From positions 10,790,707 to 10,854,706 of the forward strand of contig CM055736.1 in NCBI GenBank assembly GCA_029465975.1: DNA of 64,000 nt, read 5' to 3'. Source of the DNA: Dallia pectoralis (Eukaryota; Chordata; Actinopteri; Esociformes; Umbridae). The notes below the pieces were generated by a model. That model saw only the letters and a list, made by a program, of their open reading frames with translations, ran no database searches and was not told the DNA's origin. Both the position numbers and the translations under genes were made by a program. Below, one piece after another: positions 11,442 through 23,200 of this stretch; position 1 is the first letter of the stretch; every line of letters starts with the position of its first letter.

Positions 11442-11505
11442 TACGCACGCACGTACGCACGCACGCACGCACGCAGGCAGGCAGGCAAACACACACACAC
11501 ACACA
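11442..11505. repeat. Compound (ACGC)n(AGGC)n(AC)n microsatellite
   Basis: Three successive short units in one tract: ACGC with one ACGT, then AGGC, then AC. Confidence 0.95.
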
Positions 11506-12902
11506 GTACCAGTCCATTCAGTGAGGTTCTGGATGTTTTCCAACCATCAGCAACTCGACATGGTTCTGTGTTAGTATCTTTCATTAAGGGCCAATGGGGA
11601 GGGTCCAGATTGTCTCATCGGCCTATAGAGGAATGACTTCTGCACGGTCCCGCCCACTCAACCTGTCCAGGAGCTTAACTGCCCTTCGAACCCCCATTGT
11701 TAACGTTCCAAACAGTGACACTTTGGCACCCGCAACTCTTTCATGCTGTGCTCATCATGGGAAAACGTCTGGCTGGAAAAATGACTGTGTGTCAGTGAGT
11801 GAGTGCGTGCGCGTGTGTGTTTGTGTGTCTGTTTGTGCGTTAGCTATTAACAGAATTAAGGTTAAGAATAAAGGCTCAAGTGTACAAGTTACGGTCAATA
11901 GGGTCTGATCAAAGAGGTGAGCTGAGGTAGAAAGAAGCAACCTACAGCAGAGAAGGCCCGAGGAGCTTGTTCTGCACTCAGCCAAGACCGGCACATTATC
12001 TGAGGGTAACGGCGTTCAGATAAAACAACAATGTTGAGTCATACAATTCCAATGAAAACGTTCAGAAGTTTAAATAAATAAATCAAGTGCATGTTCTTTA
12101 TTCACACCCTAGTTACGGCTCAAGAACTTTTTACTTCGCATTGACCAAACTTAGCACATATAGTCTACACGAACAACAGCCGAACAATACCAGAGGCAGC
12201 ATGTTATATCTTGTACTTCCTAAGGAGGCCGGTTATTTGTTCTGAAATCACCATTAAACACAATCAACGACCCCATAAATGTCCGCTGCCAAAACCAACA
12301 TCGCCCAATCTATCCGACTTGATCATTCCATTATTCTATTAATTACAGCAGTGAACCAGACCAGCGCCCCTTCGTGACTCCGTCTTAGCGTAGACCCCCC
12401 CTGACCTAAAAACAAACTTCCTGTTGTCGGACTGTATTGTGTTGTTTTTCTTTCCGCTTGTGTCGTAGTGTGCGACTGGAACGCCGAACGCATAAAGCAT
12501 TTTCAATACGTCTCGGGCCCAGACGCCAGGACATTTCGTGACAGAACCCTGGGCTGGAGTGGAGACAAGTTAAGAAACATGGCCAAGGCACTGTTTGCTT
12601 TAGAGATATTTAAAGAGCGTTTTCTTTGGCCAGCAGCAGGCGCCGAGGGGGAGAGCAGATCGAAAAAGTGGGCCTATCAGTTACTGACCCCGGTAGTGAA
12701 CCTCGGACCAACCCCCAGAAATGACCCCAACTGTCTGTTCCCTATTGGGGGCGCAGTCCTAACACACACACACAGGTTAACCCTGACTGAATCTAAAAGT
12801 GGACAATCATTTGGTAATGCATTTTGAGTCCCGTGGGATGTACCCTAAGGAGTAGGACCCGGAGAGACAACACTGTCAAAACAAGATTCATATTCAAGAG
12901 CC
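11506..12902. other. Unique sequence, no gene seen
   Basis: A GT-rich patch lies at about 11803-11840. A 119-residue open frame at 12468-12827 has no recognisable domain and no splice context. I do not call it a gene. Confidence 0.55.
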
Positions 12903-12982
12903 TGTGTGTGTGTGCGTGTGTGTGTCAGACATAGAAAACGAGACTGTGCATGTGCGTGTGTGCATGTGTGTGTGTGTTTGTG
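12903..12982. repeat. Interrupted GT repeats
   Basis: Two GT/GC-type runs separated by about 25 bases of unique DNA. Confidence 0.9.
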
Positions 12983-13573
12983 CGACACACACCACAGGCC
13001 GCCAATCTAAACAGCGTCTTTACCTTTTTGTTTTTCACCACGTTCCCTCAGTCTATGCCCAGTTCCTTTATTCCATCGTTCACCTTGGCGATATCGCCCG
13101 GAGCATAAGTAAGGTGTCAGCTGTGTCCATGTTGCCTCCGAGCAGTGGGAAACAAAATAAAGCCGTCATCAATTAGAGACGACCTGGTCCTCCCCCTAGG
13201 TAGGGCTCAAATGCTTTGTTATTGCTCCGTCTGGGAGGGGTGAGAGATGCTGAAGTGATGTTCAGGAGCTGTGGAACTTCGTTACGGTAATCAATATTGA
13301 CACATTGTTTTCTGCCCCGGCTAAACCTCGTAAACATCTCCAAACAACGGCATGCGTGTCTGCTCGCGGCTGTATACACCAACCAGTCGGACAAAAACAG
13401 CCAGTTGGCCCACGCTTTCACTGGGATATAAAATGGAGAATCATCACAGCAGAATATGCAAATAGAAGCCTGAGTTTCTGTTTGTGTGCATTGTAGCGGA
13501 TATATAGATGCTATAATGATTATGTATATATAGAGAGGGTTCCACACACTGGGGGCAAGTTACAGAAGTAGTC
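12983..13573. other. Unique sequence
   Basis: No feature recognised. Confidence 0.6.
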
Positions 13574-14516
13574 AAGTCTGTACCCCTCTGTGAGCAGTGG
13601 GCAGGGGGGTGGATAATTGGTAAGTCTGTACCCCTCTGTGAGCAGTGGGCAGGGGGGTGGATAATTGGTAAGTCTGTACCCCTCTGTGAGCAGTGGGCAG
13701 GGGGGTGGATAATTGGTAAGTCTGTACCCCTCTGTGAGCAGTGGGCAGGGGGGTGGATAATTGGTAAGTCTGTACCCCTCTGTGAGCAGTGAGCAGGTGG
13801 GGTGGATAATTGGTAAGTCTGTACCCCTCTGTGAGCAGTGGGCGGGGGGGGTGGATAATGGGTAAGTCTGTACCCCTCTGTGAGCAGTGAGCAGGTGGGG
13901 TGGATAATTGGTAAGTCTGTACCCCTCTGTGAGCAGTGGGCAGGGGGGTGGATAATTGGTAAGTCTGTACCCCTCTGTGAGCAGTGGGCGGGGGGGTGGA
14001 TAATTGGTAAGTCTGTACCCCACTGTGAGCAGTGGGCGGGGGGGTGGATAATTGGTAAGTCTGTACCCCTCTGTGAGCAGTGGGCAGGGGGTGGATAATT
14101 GGTAAGTCTGTACCCCTCTGTGAGCAGTGGGCGGGGGGGGGATGTGGATAATGGGTAAGTCTGTACCCCTCTGTGAGCAGTGGGCGGGGGGGGTGGATAA
14201 TTGGTAAGTCTGTACCCCTCTGTGAGCAGTGGGCGGGGGGGTGGATAATGGGTAAGTCTGTACCCCTCTGTGAGCAGTGGGCGGGGGGGGTGGATAATGG
14301 GTAAGTCTGTACCCCACTGTGAGCAGTGGGCGGGGGGGGTGGATAATGGGTAAGTCTGTACCCCACTGTGAGCAGTGGGCGGGGGGGGGGGGGTGGATAA
14401 TGGGTAAGTCTGTACCCCTCTGTGAGCAGTGGGGGGGGGTGGATAATGGGTAAGTCTGTACCCCTCTGTGAGCAGTGGGCGGGGGGGGTGGATAATGGGT
14501 AAGTCTGTACCCCTCT
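13574..14516. repeat. 48-bp minisatellite, about 20 copies
   Basis: Each unit begins AAGTCTGTACCCCTCTGTGA and continues with GCAGTGGGC, a G run and GTGGATAATTGGT. The unit is a multiple of 3, so the minus strand stays open for 341 residues of a His-Arg-Gly-Val-Gln-Thr-Tyr pattern. This is a repeat artefact, not a protein. The G run varies from about 6 to 12 bases between copies, and GATAATTGGT in the left half tends to become GATAATGGGT in the right half, showing that the two halves diverged or spread separately. Confidence 0.97.
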
Positions 14517-14979
14517 GGGTGCACAGTGAAAGGTTGCTGGTTCATTTGGGTTCCATGGCCCTGGCGCTACACTTATACACTCCCAGATTGAATCTCAGTG
14601 GACGTAGTCTCTGTGGGGGACAGAGTGGAGGGGGGTCATAGGGTACAGGGAGGTACAGAGGGGTCAGGGGACTGAGTATGGGAGGAAGTGCGGGTCATTC
14701 GGGCAATTATTGACACCCACCAGGCCCCCTAAATGGAACTAGTCACAACCACCCCCCAATTAATGCATTAGAGAGAGCAAAGGTTAGCTAAACAGCTTCT
14801 CTCTGGTGGGGTGGGATCAGGGGTGGGGGTCTGATTGGCTCAAAAAGAAAAGGGAGGGATTTGGAGTCTGGCTACTGACTGGCGCAGGGAGGTTATCACA
14901 TAAGTTATCAAATAGGTTATCACAAGGAAGAAAAGTGCAGAGCTGGGGGGTAGAGGATCGAGTGGGAGGGGAAAGTTGT
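14517..14979. other. Unique sequence, G-rich in parts
   Basis: Contains G-rich words near 14615-14690 and 14805-14830. No gene recognised. Confidence 0.6.
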
Positions 14980-15040
14980 AAAAAAAAAACAGCTGTAAAA
15001 AAAAAACTATGAAACTGCGGCTTTGAGCGGAAAAAAAAAA
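14980..15040. repeat. Three A10 tracts
   Basis: Runs of exactly ten A at 14980-14989, 14997-15006 and 15031-15040. The first two follow GT and sit around the palindrome CAGCTG. Confidence 0.9.
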
Positions 15041-16443
15041 CATATTACTCTGAACGTTCGAACGCCCCCTAAATATAACCCCTTGACTTCTGATGGAAAA
15101 AATTGCTTTTCACACATCTCTGCATTGACAAAACCTCCCATTGAGCAAGACTGTAAAAGTGTCCTCAACATCACTGCATCTATAAACTCTCCTTCCTCCG
15201 CCTTAAATCACTCAAACCGCACTACCCTTTTTCTTCCAGAAAAGGATCTGTAATAGATACATCCCACGGCCGACCTGCACGTTCGGAAGGCCCCAGTGAG
15301 AATCGGAAGTGACATACGTTGTGTTTAGATTGAGGCCCCGGTCCACAGAACGACGGAGATACAAACGTACTCCGAGCTGCGTTCACCCAAGTCATTACCG
15401 TGTGTTTACACTAATGCTGCCGTGAAGGCTACATTATGGGGGGGGGTTAATTTGCCCGGCTGAAATGTTGAACATCGCTTTACGCTCTGTCTCTATATCT
15501 TCCGCTCTCCCTCGTTTTTTCGCGTACCTTCTCATCTCCGCACGCTTTCCGTCAGAAGCCTACGCGGGTAACGTGGCCATTTGCATCGCCTCGGTATACG
15601 CCACGCAAATGTAATCCTTAAAACAAATGTGATTTGACCTCGCATTTCCTCACAGAGTAGAAAGAAAGCGAGAGACAGAGTGAGATGTATTGCGAGCGAC
15701 GGAAACAAAGAGGTAGATGGTGAGAGAGATAGAGAGCAGTCTAATTGAAGCAACTTGACGGGGCCTATAAACAACATAAAAGCAGGTGTTATACAGGTTA
15801 CGGAAAAGCCTGTCGGCGTGAGTCTGACATACCCGGAATGACAGACCCATTAGGTCGTCAGCTTAGGCATTAGCCAAACCAGCTCAGTCGTCCTCATCGC
15901 ACACTAAGAGATCGCACTTCACCCTCTCCGCGCCGGAGGTCACGAGCACTTCGCAACGGCGTGACAAAATCTGCTCGGGATTGGTTGTGACCGGTGAAAC
16001 TGTGAACGCGGGTTCGTCCGCCCCGCCGTGCCGAACTGAGCGGGCGTTCCGCGTGCACGGTCTAACCCAATCGGCCGCGAGTCTATACGTTCGCTCTCCG
16101 GGCGTAACCACGGCACAGAGACAACCCATCATCTCTCCCCCCGGCCCGAGAAATTGAATTTGTTTGAAGTGCCCAAATTCTCACCTTTGAAAACTTCGAT
16201 GAGATAGTTGTGACTTGAAAGAGGTCATATCATTTCCCAGAGGGCAGCGGTTTTTTGTGTCTCCAGAAGAATGTCAGTGTCGCCCAGGTGACAAACACAG
16301 CGGGATAAACAGCGCTGACACGAACAGTCGGAGGGGTCAGGGGTTGGGTCTGCCAGGAACGAGAAACACTGGTACACTTCATTGCTTCAAGTCAATCATT
16401 TTCAAATGATAATCACAACCAGGAGCTCATTATACGTCTGTCA

Positions 16444-16445
<2 letters not shown>
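15041..16445. other. Unique sequence, moderately CpG-rich
   Basis: No exon recognised. CpG density rises at about 15890-16100. That part has several short open frames on the minus strand, none with a known domain. Confidence 0.55.
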
Positions 16446-16483
<38 letters not shown>

Positions 16484-16495
16484 GCGTGCGTGCGT
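16446..16495. repeat. (GT)n(GC)n microsatellite
   Basis: GT run ending in GCGTGTGCGTGCGTGCGT. Confidence 0.95.
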
Positions 16496-17223
16496 AGTTA
16501 CGGCCATGCTTTATTAAGTTCGAGAAGGGAAATACACATGCAGGGACACTGAGTCTGTCTCGGTTTGGCTCCACTTTGAAGTCAGGGCCGTTCTCTCTTT
16601 GAGGTGGTCTTTCCTGCTTCTGAACAAACGCTAATCAACCGTGAAGAGAACACGCTCGCAGGGCGGTCGACCGGGGCATGGCTGCTACCAACGCTAGCCT
16701 CAGTGTCGGGGTGGGAGAGGAGTGGTACTACTGATTGGAATAGCCCCGGGCTAACACAACAAGGTGCACTAGAGGAAGAACACAGTAAACACGATTTAAC
16801 CCCGGGAAATGTAAATGGCGTCTTTTTGGGGGTTTTATTGTGGTCAAGGGAAAGGGTGCGGTGGATTTGCACGAGTTTCACAAAGACGTCTGAATGACTC
16901 CAATGTATTATATGGAATTCAACTACATGTCAACGAAACTAACATCTAACATCGGGAAAAAGTTAATGAGGTACAAAAGGACAAACGAACAGACATACCG
17001 AATAATTAAGAAGGGGTGTAGCCAGACAGGGAGGAGAAAAAAAGATCTATGGAGCGAAAGAATCGGAGAGAAAGAACGGACAAATAAAGAACCGGAAATA
17101 CGACCAGAAAAAAGAGGGAACCAGAGATAGGGAAAACCGAAGAGAGAGAGTAGCAGAGAGGACCAGAGAACGAAAACAAGAGACCGACAGAGAAAGTCGA
17201 ATGGAGGGATAGAGAGAGGAAGC
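16496..17223. other. Unique sequence, purine-rich toward the right
   Basis: No gene recognised. From about 17030 the plus strand becomes rich in AGAGA and GAAAG words, leading into the G-rich tract. Confidence 0.6.
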
Positions 17224-17315
17224 TGGGGAGGTAGGGGGAGGTCGGGGGAGGTAGAGGGGGGGTAGGGCGGAGGTGGGGGGAGGTAGAGGGGGTAGTGGGG
17301 GAGGGTAGGGCTGGG
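17224..17315 (+). repeat. G-rich purine tract, strong G-quadruplex potential
   Basis: More than ten runs of three to seven G in about 90 bases, separated by short A/T/C spacers such as GGTAGGGGGAGGTCGGGGG. This satisfies the usual four-G-run rule for quadruplex formation on the plus strand many times over. Formation is inference. Confidence 0.85.
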
Positions 17316-17480
17316 ACAGGCACAGACAGTTGAGTCATATTTCAGGCCTGATTGGAACTGACAAAGTGTTATTGGAGGATTCAGTCCCCACAGAACTGTT
17401 TGTTTTAGAAAGTCAGGGCCAGATTTATTATGACTGAGCAACATTAGAGAGATCGGAAGTGAGGACAGCCTGGGGAGAGG
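17316..17480. other. Unique sequence
   Basis: Nothing recognised. Confidence 0.5.
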
Positions 17481-17616
17481 GACATGTCTGTCTGAACAGA
17501 GGGAGAGGGAGAAGGACATGTCTGTCTGAACAGAGGGAGAGGGAGAAGGACATGTCTGTCTGAACAGAGGGAGAGGGGGAAGGACATGTCTGTCTGAACA
17601 GAGGAAGAGAGAGCTG
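17481..17616. repeat. 34-bp tandem repeat, 4 copies
   Basis: GACATGTCTGTCTGAACAGA starts at 17481, 17515, 17549 and 17583, each followed by a GGGAGAGGGAGAAG tail. The last copy has a diverged tail. Confidence 0.96.
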
Positions 17617-18406
17617 TCTTGAAGGGAGGACAGACACAGACTACAGCTAGGCAAAGAAATACAAATCTGAATTAATCTCTCAAATGTAACTCTGTGCCGT
17701 CTAGATATACTCATTTCTCTGTAGCAACAAAGTGACATTAGACTTTTGAAAAGAAGAGAAAGCTGTTGTCTGTGCTAGCTGGCGGACAAACCATTACAAC
17801 ATAAACAATAAAATCATGACCATAATTTGCTCCGTATTTGATCCTGAGAATCGGTCCGGCTGAATACACAATCCCGGCTCTCTTATATGTTCATAACATG
17901 AGAAAAAGCACGTGAGAACTCCTACTCTTTACACCAAACAGGAACAACGATTACTATTAACGTTGCTGTGATGAAGCCACCTGGCTGCGTATAGATCTTT
18001 GTCCCGGAGGTTTTAAAGTGGTCAATAGGCTCAGAGGAAGCAACTGTGGAAACGATTAAGTGCGACTGGATGTCGCATTCACCATAATGCCTCACAGCGA
18101 ATGTGCGCCGAGAAACACAATGGCCGCCGGGCCAGAGGGCTGTGGAGTAGAGCTCCCCTCACACATGTTTTTATAGTTAATGGACAGTGTGGCGAGGCTA
18201 AGCCAACTGTATTTAACTAACCTCTCTGTGACCCCTCACACCAACACCGCTAGGGCAGACCGGGTTAGATGGAGGGAGGGGTGGGCTGGGGCGGCGAAAG
18301 GGGCGGAGAGGGAGGTAGAGAAAGGTGCACAATGCCATATTTGAACCGGGTGAACCAGGCCCGTGTCCGTTTGGCTTGGAAGGCCTTCCTCACGAAGCTC
18401 TTTGGC
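17617..18406. other. Unique sequence
   Basis: No gene recognised. Confidence 0.6.
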
Positions 18407-18484
18407 AGAGACAGCGCAGAACCAGCTGATTGGTTACCAGGCAGCAGAGACAGCGCAAAGCGGCTGATTGGTTACCAGGCAGCT
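18407..18484. repeat. 39-bp tandem duplication
   Basis: AGAGACAGCGCA starts at 18407 and again at 18446. Both copies continue to CTGATTGGTTACCAGGCAGC with a few changes in the middle. Confidence 0.93.
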
Positions 18485-21400
18485 GAGGAAGATCCAACAC
18501 ATGACTTGCTTTAGTTATGAACAGATGAGAGCGAGAAAAGACAGATACATAAACAGGTTAACATATCTGCCAAAATAGAGGATTATGTGAGAAATTAAGT
18601 GAGTTGCCGGGATGCACTTCCACCAATGTGCGGTGCACACATTCCATCACGCAAGACCACTTTCAAAAAGGGTGATGAGGTGATTAAGCCTACCGGCGTT
18701 CCCAGAGAGGCCGCCGGCGTTCCCAGAGAGGCCAAGGCCAATTGAACACCTATTGGATGCAGTTCTTTCCACTTCTTTTCAGAAAATACCAACTTCTGAA
18801 AATGTATCTGGAGAGAAGAGTGTCCCACCAGAGAGATCCAGATATGTGAAGCATCTATGTGAAGTTGATCCTGCAGGATGGCACACAGTGTCCCAACACC
18901 ACATTAATTAAGACACACTATATTGGTCCTGTCCTCATTCTGGCAGATATCTAATTTAAGGAGAACGGCAGAAAGAGATGGATATCGGAAACAAGCTTAG
19001 AAACAGTAGACAGATAGAGACAGACAGTCAGACGGAGAGAGGGAGACAGACAAAGCGAGAGAAAGAGAGCTCCCGCTACTTTAGATCAAGCTGGCAGTCA
19101 TACGACACTTGGCTCTGGCATGGGCAGCAGAGAAATCCAGCGGGCTTGGAGCAAGGGAGACTCTGCCAGGAACAGAGCTGCCTGAAGGATCTCGCGGAGA
19201 AAGAAATGAGAAAGGCAACGAGGTGAGGAGTACAGCACAAAGCCCAGACTGGGGGAGGGGGGGCTAAGGGACCAAAAAGCAAGAGAGCTGAAAATGAGTG
19301 ACTGTCAGTGTAGAAACATTTACAAATCTAAGGCCACATAACGCAGTCACAGGTATCATAACTCCAGCAAAAATATAGTGTCATTGCATCTCGCAAACAG
19401 AGAAAACGTCGGACATTTTACTCAGGTCATACGCATTTGTCCGTGCTCCACCGTGACATTGTAAAGTAAACTTTAGATTACGCGTGAAGAGTTCAAAGGA
19501 AGCGCCAGCCCACAAAAGCAGGCAGTTGAGAAAACAAGAATCTGAAACACGTCCCAAAGGAGTCCCCCCGTATCCCTGGATAACCCAGGGCTTTCCTAAC
19601 GCTCCCACGAGCCGAGGCGAGATGATTAAAACTAACCTCACAAGCGGGTCCCCTGGCCGGGTCGAGACGAGGTCAAGGCGCCGGCGAATTGATCTGGAGG
19701 TGATTAGGCTAATGTGATTAGCTGTGACGCGACACGCCAGCCAGCCCAGGTGTGAGGAGCTCAGGAGCATCTCGTCCGCGGCTCCAGCATGGCCTGCTGA
19801 GTTTGAAAGGAGGTGATGAGGACATGGAGGGTTGGAGTGGGAGAGGGGAAACGGAGGAGAACGTCAGGGCAGAACGGTTCTGTTTATCCACACATTATCA
19901 TGGATCGGTACATAGACCAGGGTGACACAGAGACATTTGGTGCTAGCTGTAGTCGCTGTATCGCAATTGATTCCCTCTTTTGGTTTCTACATGCTACAGA
20001 GACACACCTCTGTTGGCAACTCTGCGCCACACAGAACCAGCACCGACTGAAATAACATCTCTTTCTCTGTGACTCGGGCTGGTTATTAACGGACGGCCAA
20101 TGGACAATCCCTTCAATCGCACAATTAGGCCGTCCCTGAACCCTCCAGCCCGGGCCCCGGGATGACATTTCACATCGACGCATCCAAGTGCACTTGCGAT
20201 CAGATGCGCTAACGCTCGACAGAGTTTTCCAGCCAGCTGTACACACCACACGGTAGGTCTGACCAAATCAGGTTTGAGTGTTAAGACACGTGACTGTGGT
20301 TGGCGTTGAGTCGCGGGGAACATCAACCCTGCAAATGAGCAGAGATAAATTAGGGGCCTTGGGGATTGCCTTTCTGGATTGGATTGGCACTCAAGATGGC
20401 TATCGAAACTGTTTCCGGTTATGACTGGGAGGCGCCAGAGGGGAAATGGCTCAGGAGCTGTGTACTACGCGATTGGATTTAAGGGCAGATCTGATGTTTT
20501 TCTGACCCCGGGCAGAGGTCCAGCCAATCATATGACATCCCAGACGGATGGATGGTGTTGGTTCTGGCTGCTGACGCCATCTGTGATATATGCCTTTCTG
20601 GAAACAGAGAAAACGGAGTCGAGGCTTTTAATATATTTCAGATAAAATCTCATTTTTATTCATGGAAGTTCAGGGTCTCTGCAACAATAACAGACCATCT
20701 ACCATGTCTTTAATAGTTAATAATTCTCGCAAATTAACTTTGTTACATACAAGGTGCTAAGATTTTTTTGAACATTTTGAAATACAGAACGCAGAACGAA
20801 GCCAACACGGCGACACATCTCTGTCCTGGTCTGGTCCAGTCCGAGCCTTTTGATTTGCTAGCATATAGAGACATACAGCAACTAGGGTTCTTCCTCCTCC
20901 ATGCGATCTGGGAAATATCAGATATATGCAATATGTCGGGTTGATTCCATGCCAGCTGCCAGTCTGGAGCCATCTGTACTAAACGTAAATCCTTGTTCGC
21001 TGATTTCAAAATGTATCTTTGTGGCTTTCCACCCTAGGCGTAATTCTTTGAGCTCGGTTGGTTCTGCTATAGCTTCTTTTCAGTTTTACATACGTCCATT
21101 CTTCGTCTTATATTCGTTTTTGTGTTACCGGTCTTGCTTTTATGTTCTCGCGATTGACGCACGAGACATATTCTTAGTCAGTTTACAACGTTCATCCCTA
21201 ATTTGTTTTCTCAGTCCCGTCACCTAGAAGGTTAAGGGATTGGGGTTGTACAGCCCAGTGTAGACACTGATTATGGAGCCCTCTCCCGCGCTCGGCACAT
21301 TCACACGCTCTCACTGCGAATGAGAGGACGGTAGGGTTTACGTTCAAACATACGAAAAAATCAGCGCTACAACAGTTTAGAGGCAGTTCCAATGCCCGTC

Positions 21401-21777
21401 TGACATTTGTCTACCCATTGCAGGCCTTACGGCAGATTGGTCGTCCAAATGTGTCACTACGTACTCCAACATGACAAAAGGGGTGTTCCCCATATGATCG
21501 GGAACCCGCAGACCGTTATCACTACAACCGATAGAGGTTCACGGTTCTATATGTGGTGTCTGTCAGAAAGGTCCCAGCCTTTACGCCTCGAAGAATAACA
21601 TGGTCCTCAAACGGTCACCTCGAAGTCCTGTGAAGTCTCGAATACACAAAGATAAATTCCCGTCAATAACTTTTGCGGGGGTCTTCAACCCAAATGTAAA
21701 GGACATTACTTTCACTCGTGTTCATAACCTGAATTAGCGACATTCTGTTTGATGCTAAATTACTCACAAACTAAAGA
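18485..21777. other. Unique sequence, 3.3 kb without a gene
   Basis: Contains a 21-bp duplication of CCGGCGTTCCCAGAGAGGCC (18693-18733) and a CAGA/GAGA-rich patch at about 19010-19070. The stretch 19590-19745 mixes CpG-rich DNA with GATTAGGCTAATGTGATTAG-type words and is a weak candidate for conserved regulatory DNA. No coding exon or RNA gene is recognised. Confidence 0.55.
18693..18733. repeat. 21-bp tandem duplication
   Basis: CCGGCGTTCCCAGAGAGGCC occurs at 18693 and, one base after the end of that copy, again at 18714. Confidence 0.95.
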
Positions 21778-21818
21778 AAGTGGGCTGTGACATTTTAACC
21801 TCAGATCACAGCCCACTT
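21778..21818. repeat. Perfect 13-bp inverted repeat (hairpin)
   Basis: AAGTGGGCTGTGA at 21778-21790 is the exact reverse complement of TCACAGCCCACTT at 21806-21818, with a 15-base loop. Without a T run after the stem or any gene nearby it cannot be called a terminator. It may be a trace of a small foldback element. Confidence 0.9.
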
Positions 21819-22557
21819 ACTTTTTCCTTGAGACTCTGGGACAGTAGGCCAAAAAAAAAAGTGTTGAGGTGTAACCCTTGTTTAACCCTCGTCATGGAAC
21901 CAGTGTTCTGTGAACATTTGAAGCCTGAATATAACTTTCTTCGGACCTAACAAAAAGCCAAAAAGTTTAGTCAATCCATGGAAAGGGCCTTAATGGCCCA
22001 GAACACATTGCATCACACAAGGCAGTTAACTCATCGACACAAATAAATAAAGATTAGCAAGGGCTGGTTTAGTTTTATTAGTAAACTGCTGGGAAAACTA
22101 GTCAACTCAGATCGGTACCGGTCTCATGCCCAAAAGGAACCTGTCGACACGAACCTCGCGTGTAGTGCGGTAGAAAGCCAGGCGCAGAGCATGAACACGT
22201 TAAATGAATTTAATTCAAAACACGACAAAACACATACCCGCTGTTAATGAAAACAAAACGTTTGCTTACACAAAGCAACTACTAACTAATCAAAAACAGT
22301 GATAAACCACTAACAAAACTAGCGACGATATGAACACTCACCATTCCTGTGTGACTTTGAAATAAAATAATGCCCAGTAAAGTGCAACCACACACAGTGA
22401 CTTAAGCAGCCCCGCTACTTAACAACTGGAACCTGGTGCGGGTGATTAATGAAGAAACTAAATGAAACAGTGAGCCAACTGACAAACCCCCAGAGTGAGG
22501 AAAAGGTCTTCAAAATAATGTACTCTTGAGAATCTTTTGTTGTTGTTGCAACTTTCA
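21819..22557. other. Unclassified DNA, possible degraded dispersed repeat
   Basis: Contains A10 at 21851-21860. The A-rich stretch at about 22130-22500 has low-complexity AAAACA and CTAAC words. Its texture resembles degraded non-autonomous fish repeats, but I cannot assign a family. Confidence 0.25.
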
Positions 22558-23200
22558 GTTCTATTTCTTGATGTCAAAAAAGCTTTTGATCAGGTAGGAG
22601 ACGACTATCTGCCCTACCTATTTGCAGTCATATAAAAACCTAACATCAGGGAAGGAAACATGAAATGGATCCAACTGCTTTACAGAAGCTAACCAGACCA
22701 ATCTCTCACATGCTGATATAACCACTAGATGTATAAGACATATCTCTGCACAGACAACATAATCCTCTGTGTTTGTGAACCCCAACCAGTATTCAAGTCA
22801 TACAAGACTTGGAAAAAGTTAAGTTCTTACATAAGAAGCATTGATGTACCCATAGAGATCCAAAACTCCCTCCGTCAAAAGATTGCTGTGCTTTAAAAAA
22901 AAAGTTGATCTTGTCAACATGAAGAGATGAACTTTATCAATCGTCTGAAAGAGGAACTAGTCACTGAAAAGTCCATAGCCGATTAAAAGGACAACTGGGG
23001 GAATAAACACTTCAGCATTTTGAACAGATGACACTATTCCAATACAGAATTACAGAGGATTTTCCCCGATAACTCTCCATTATGCGACAAATGTCAAACT
23101 GCAGAAGGCCAGTACAACAACGAGCTGCGGATTCCATCTGGGGCCCTTTGTTTTTTTGGGTCGCTTTTCTTCCACACACCAATCTATACTTCGCTAACAT
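22558..23200 (+). pseudogene. L1-like retrotransposon ORF2 remnant (reverse transcriptase)
   Basis: Frames joined loosely on the plus strand show marks of an L1-clade LINE. At 22558, V-L-F-L-D-V-K-K-A-F-D-Q-V matches the reverse transcriptase motif whose usual form is L-D-A-E-K-A-F-D. It is followed by Y-L-F-A-V and, near 22656, by M-K-W-I-Q-L-L-Y. Near 23065 a separate frame reads N-S-P-L-C-D-K-C-Q-T-A-E-G, like the cysteine motif at the L1 ORF2 C-terminus. Stops and frame changes are frequent, and most of the roughly 3.5-kb ORF2 is absent, so it is a dead internally deleted fragment. The ends are not visible and are given only approximately. Confidence 0.72.

Noticed and set aside
12468..12827. 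119-codon open frame
   Set aside because: No known domain. It ends in low-complexity sequence near a CA run, and no gene context is visible.
13520..14545. 341-codon open frame on the minus strand
   Set aside because: The 48-bp repeat is a multiple of 3, so one stop-free unit gives a long frame automatically.
21778..21818. Rho-independent terminator or microRNA hairpin
   Set aside because: A bacterial-type terminator makes no sense in this genome and there is no T run. The stem of 13 bp is too short for a typical microRNA precursor.
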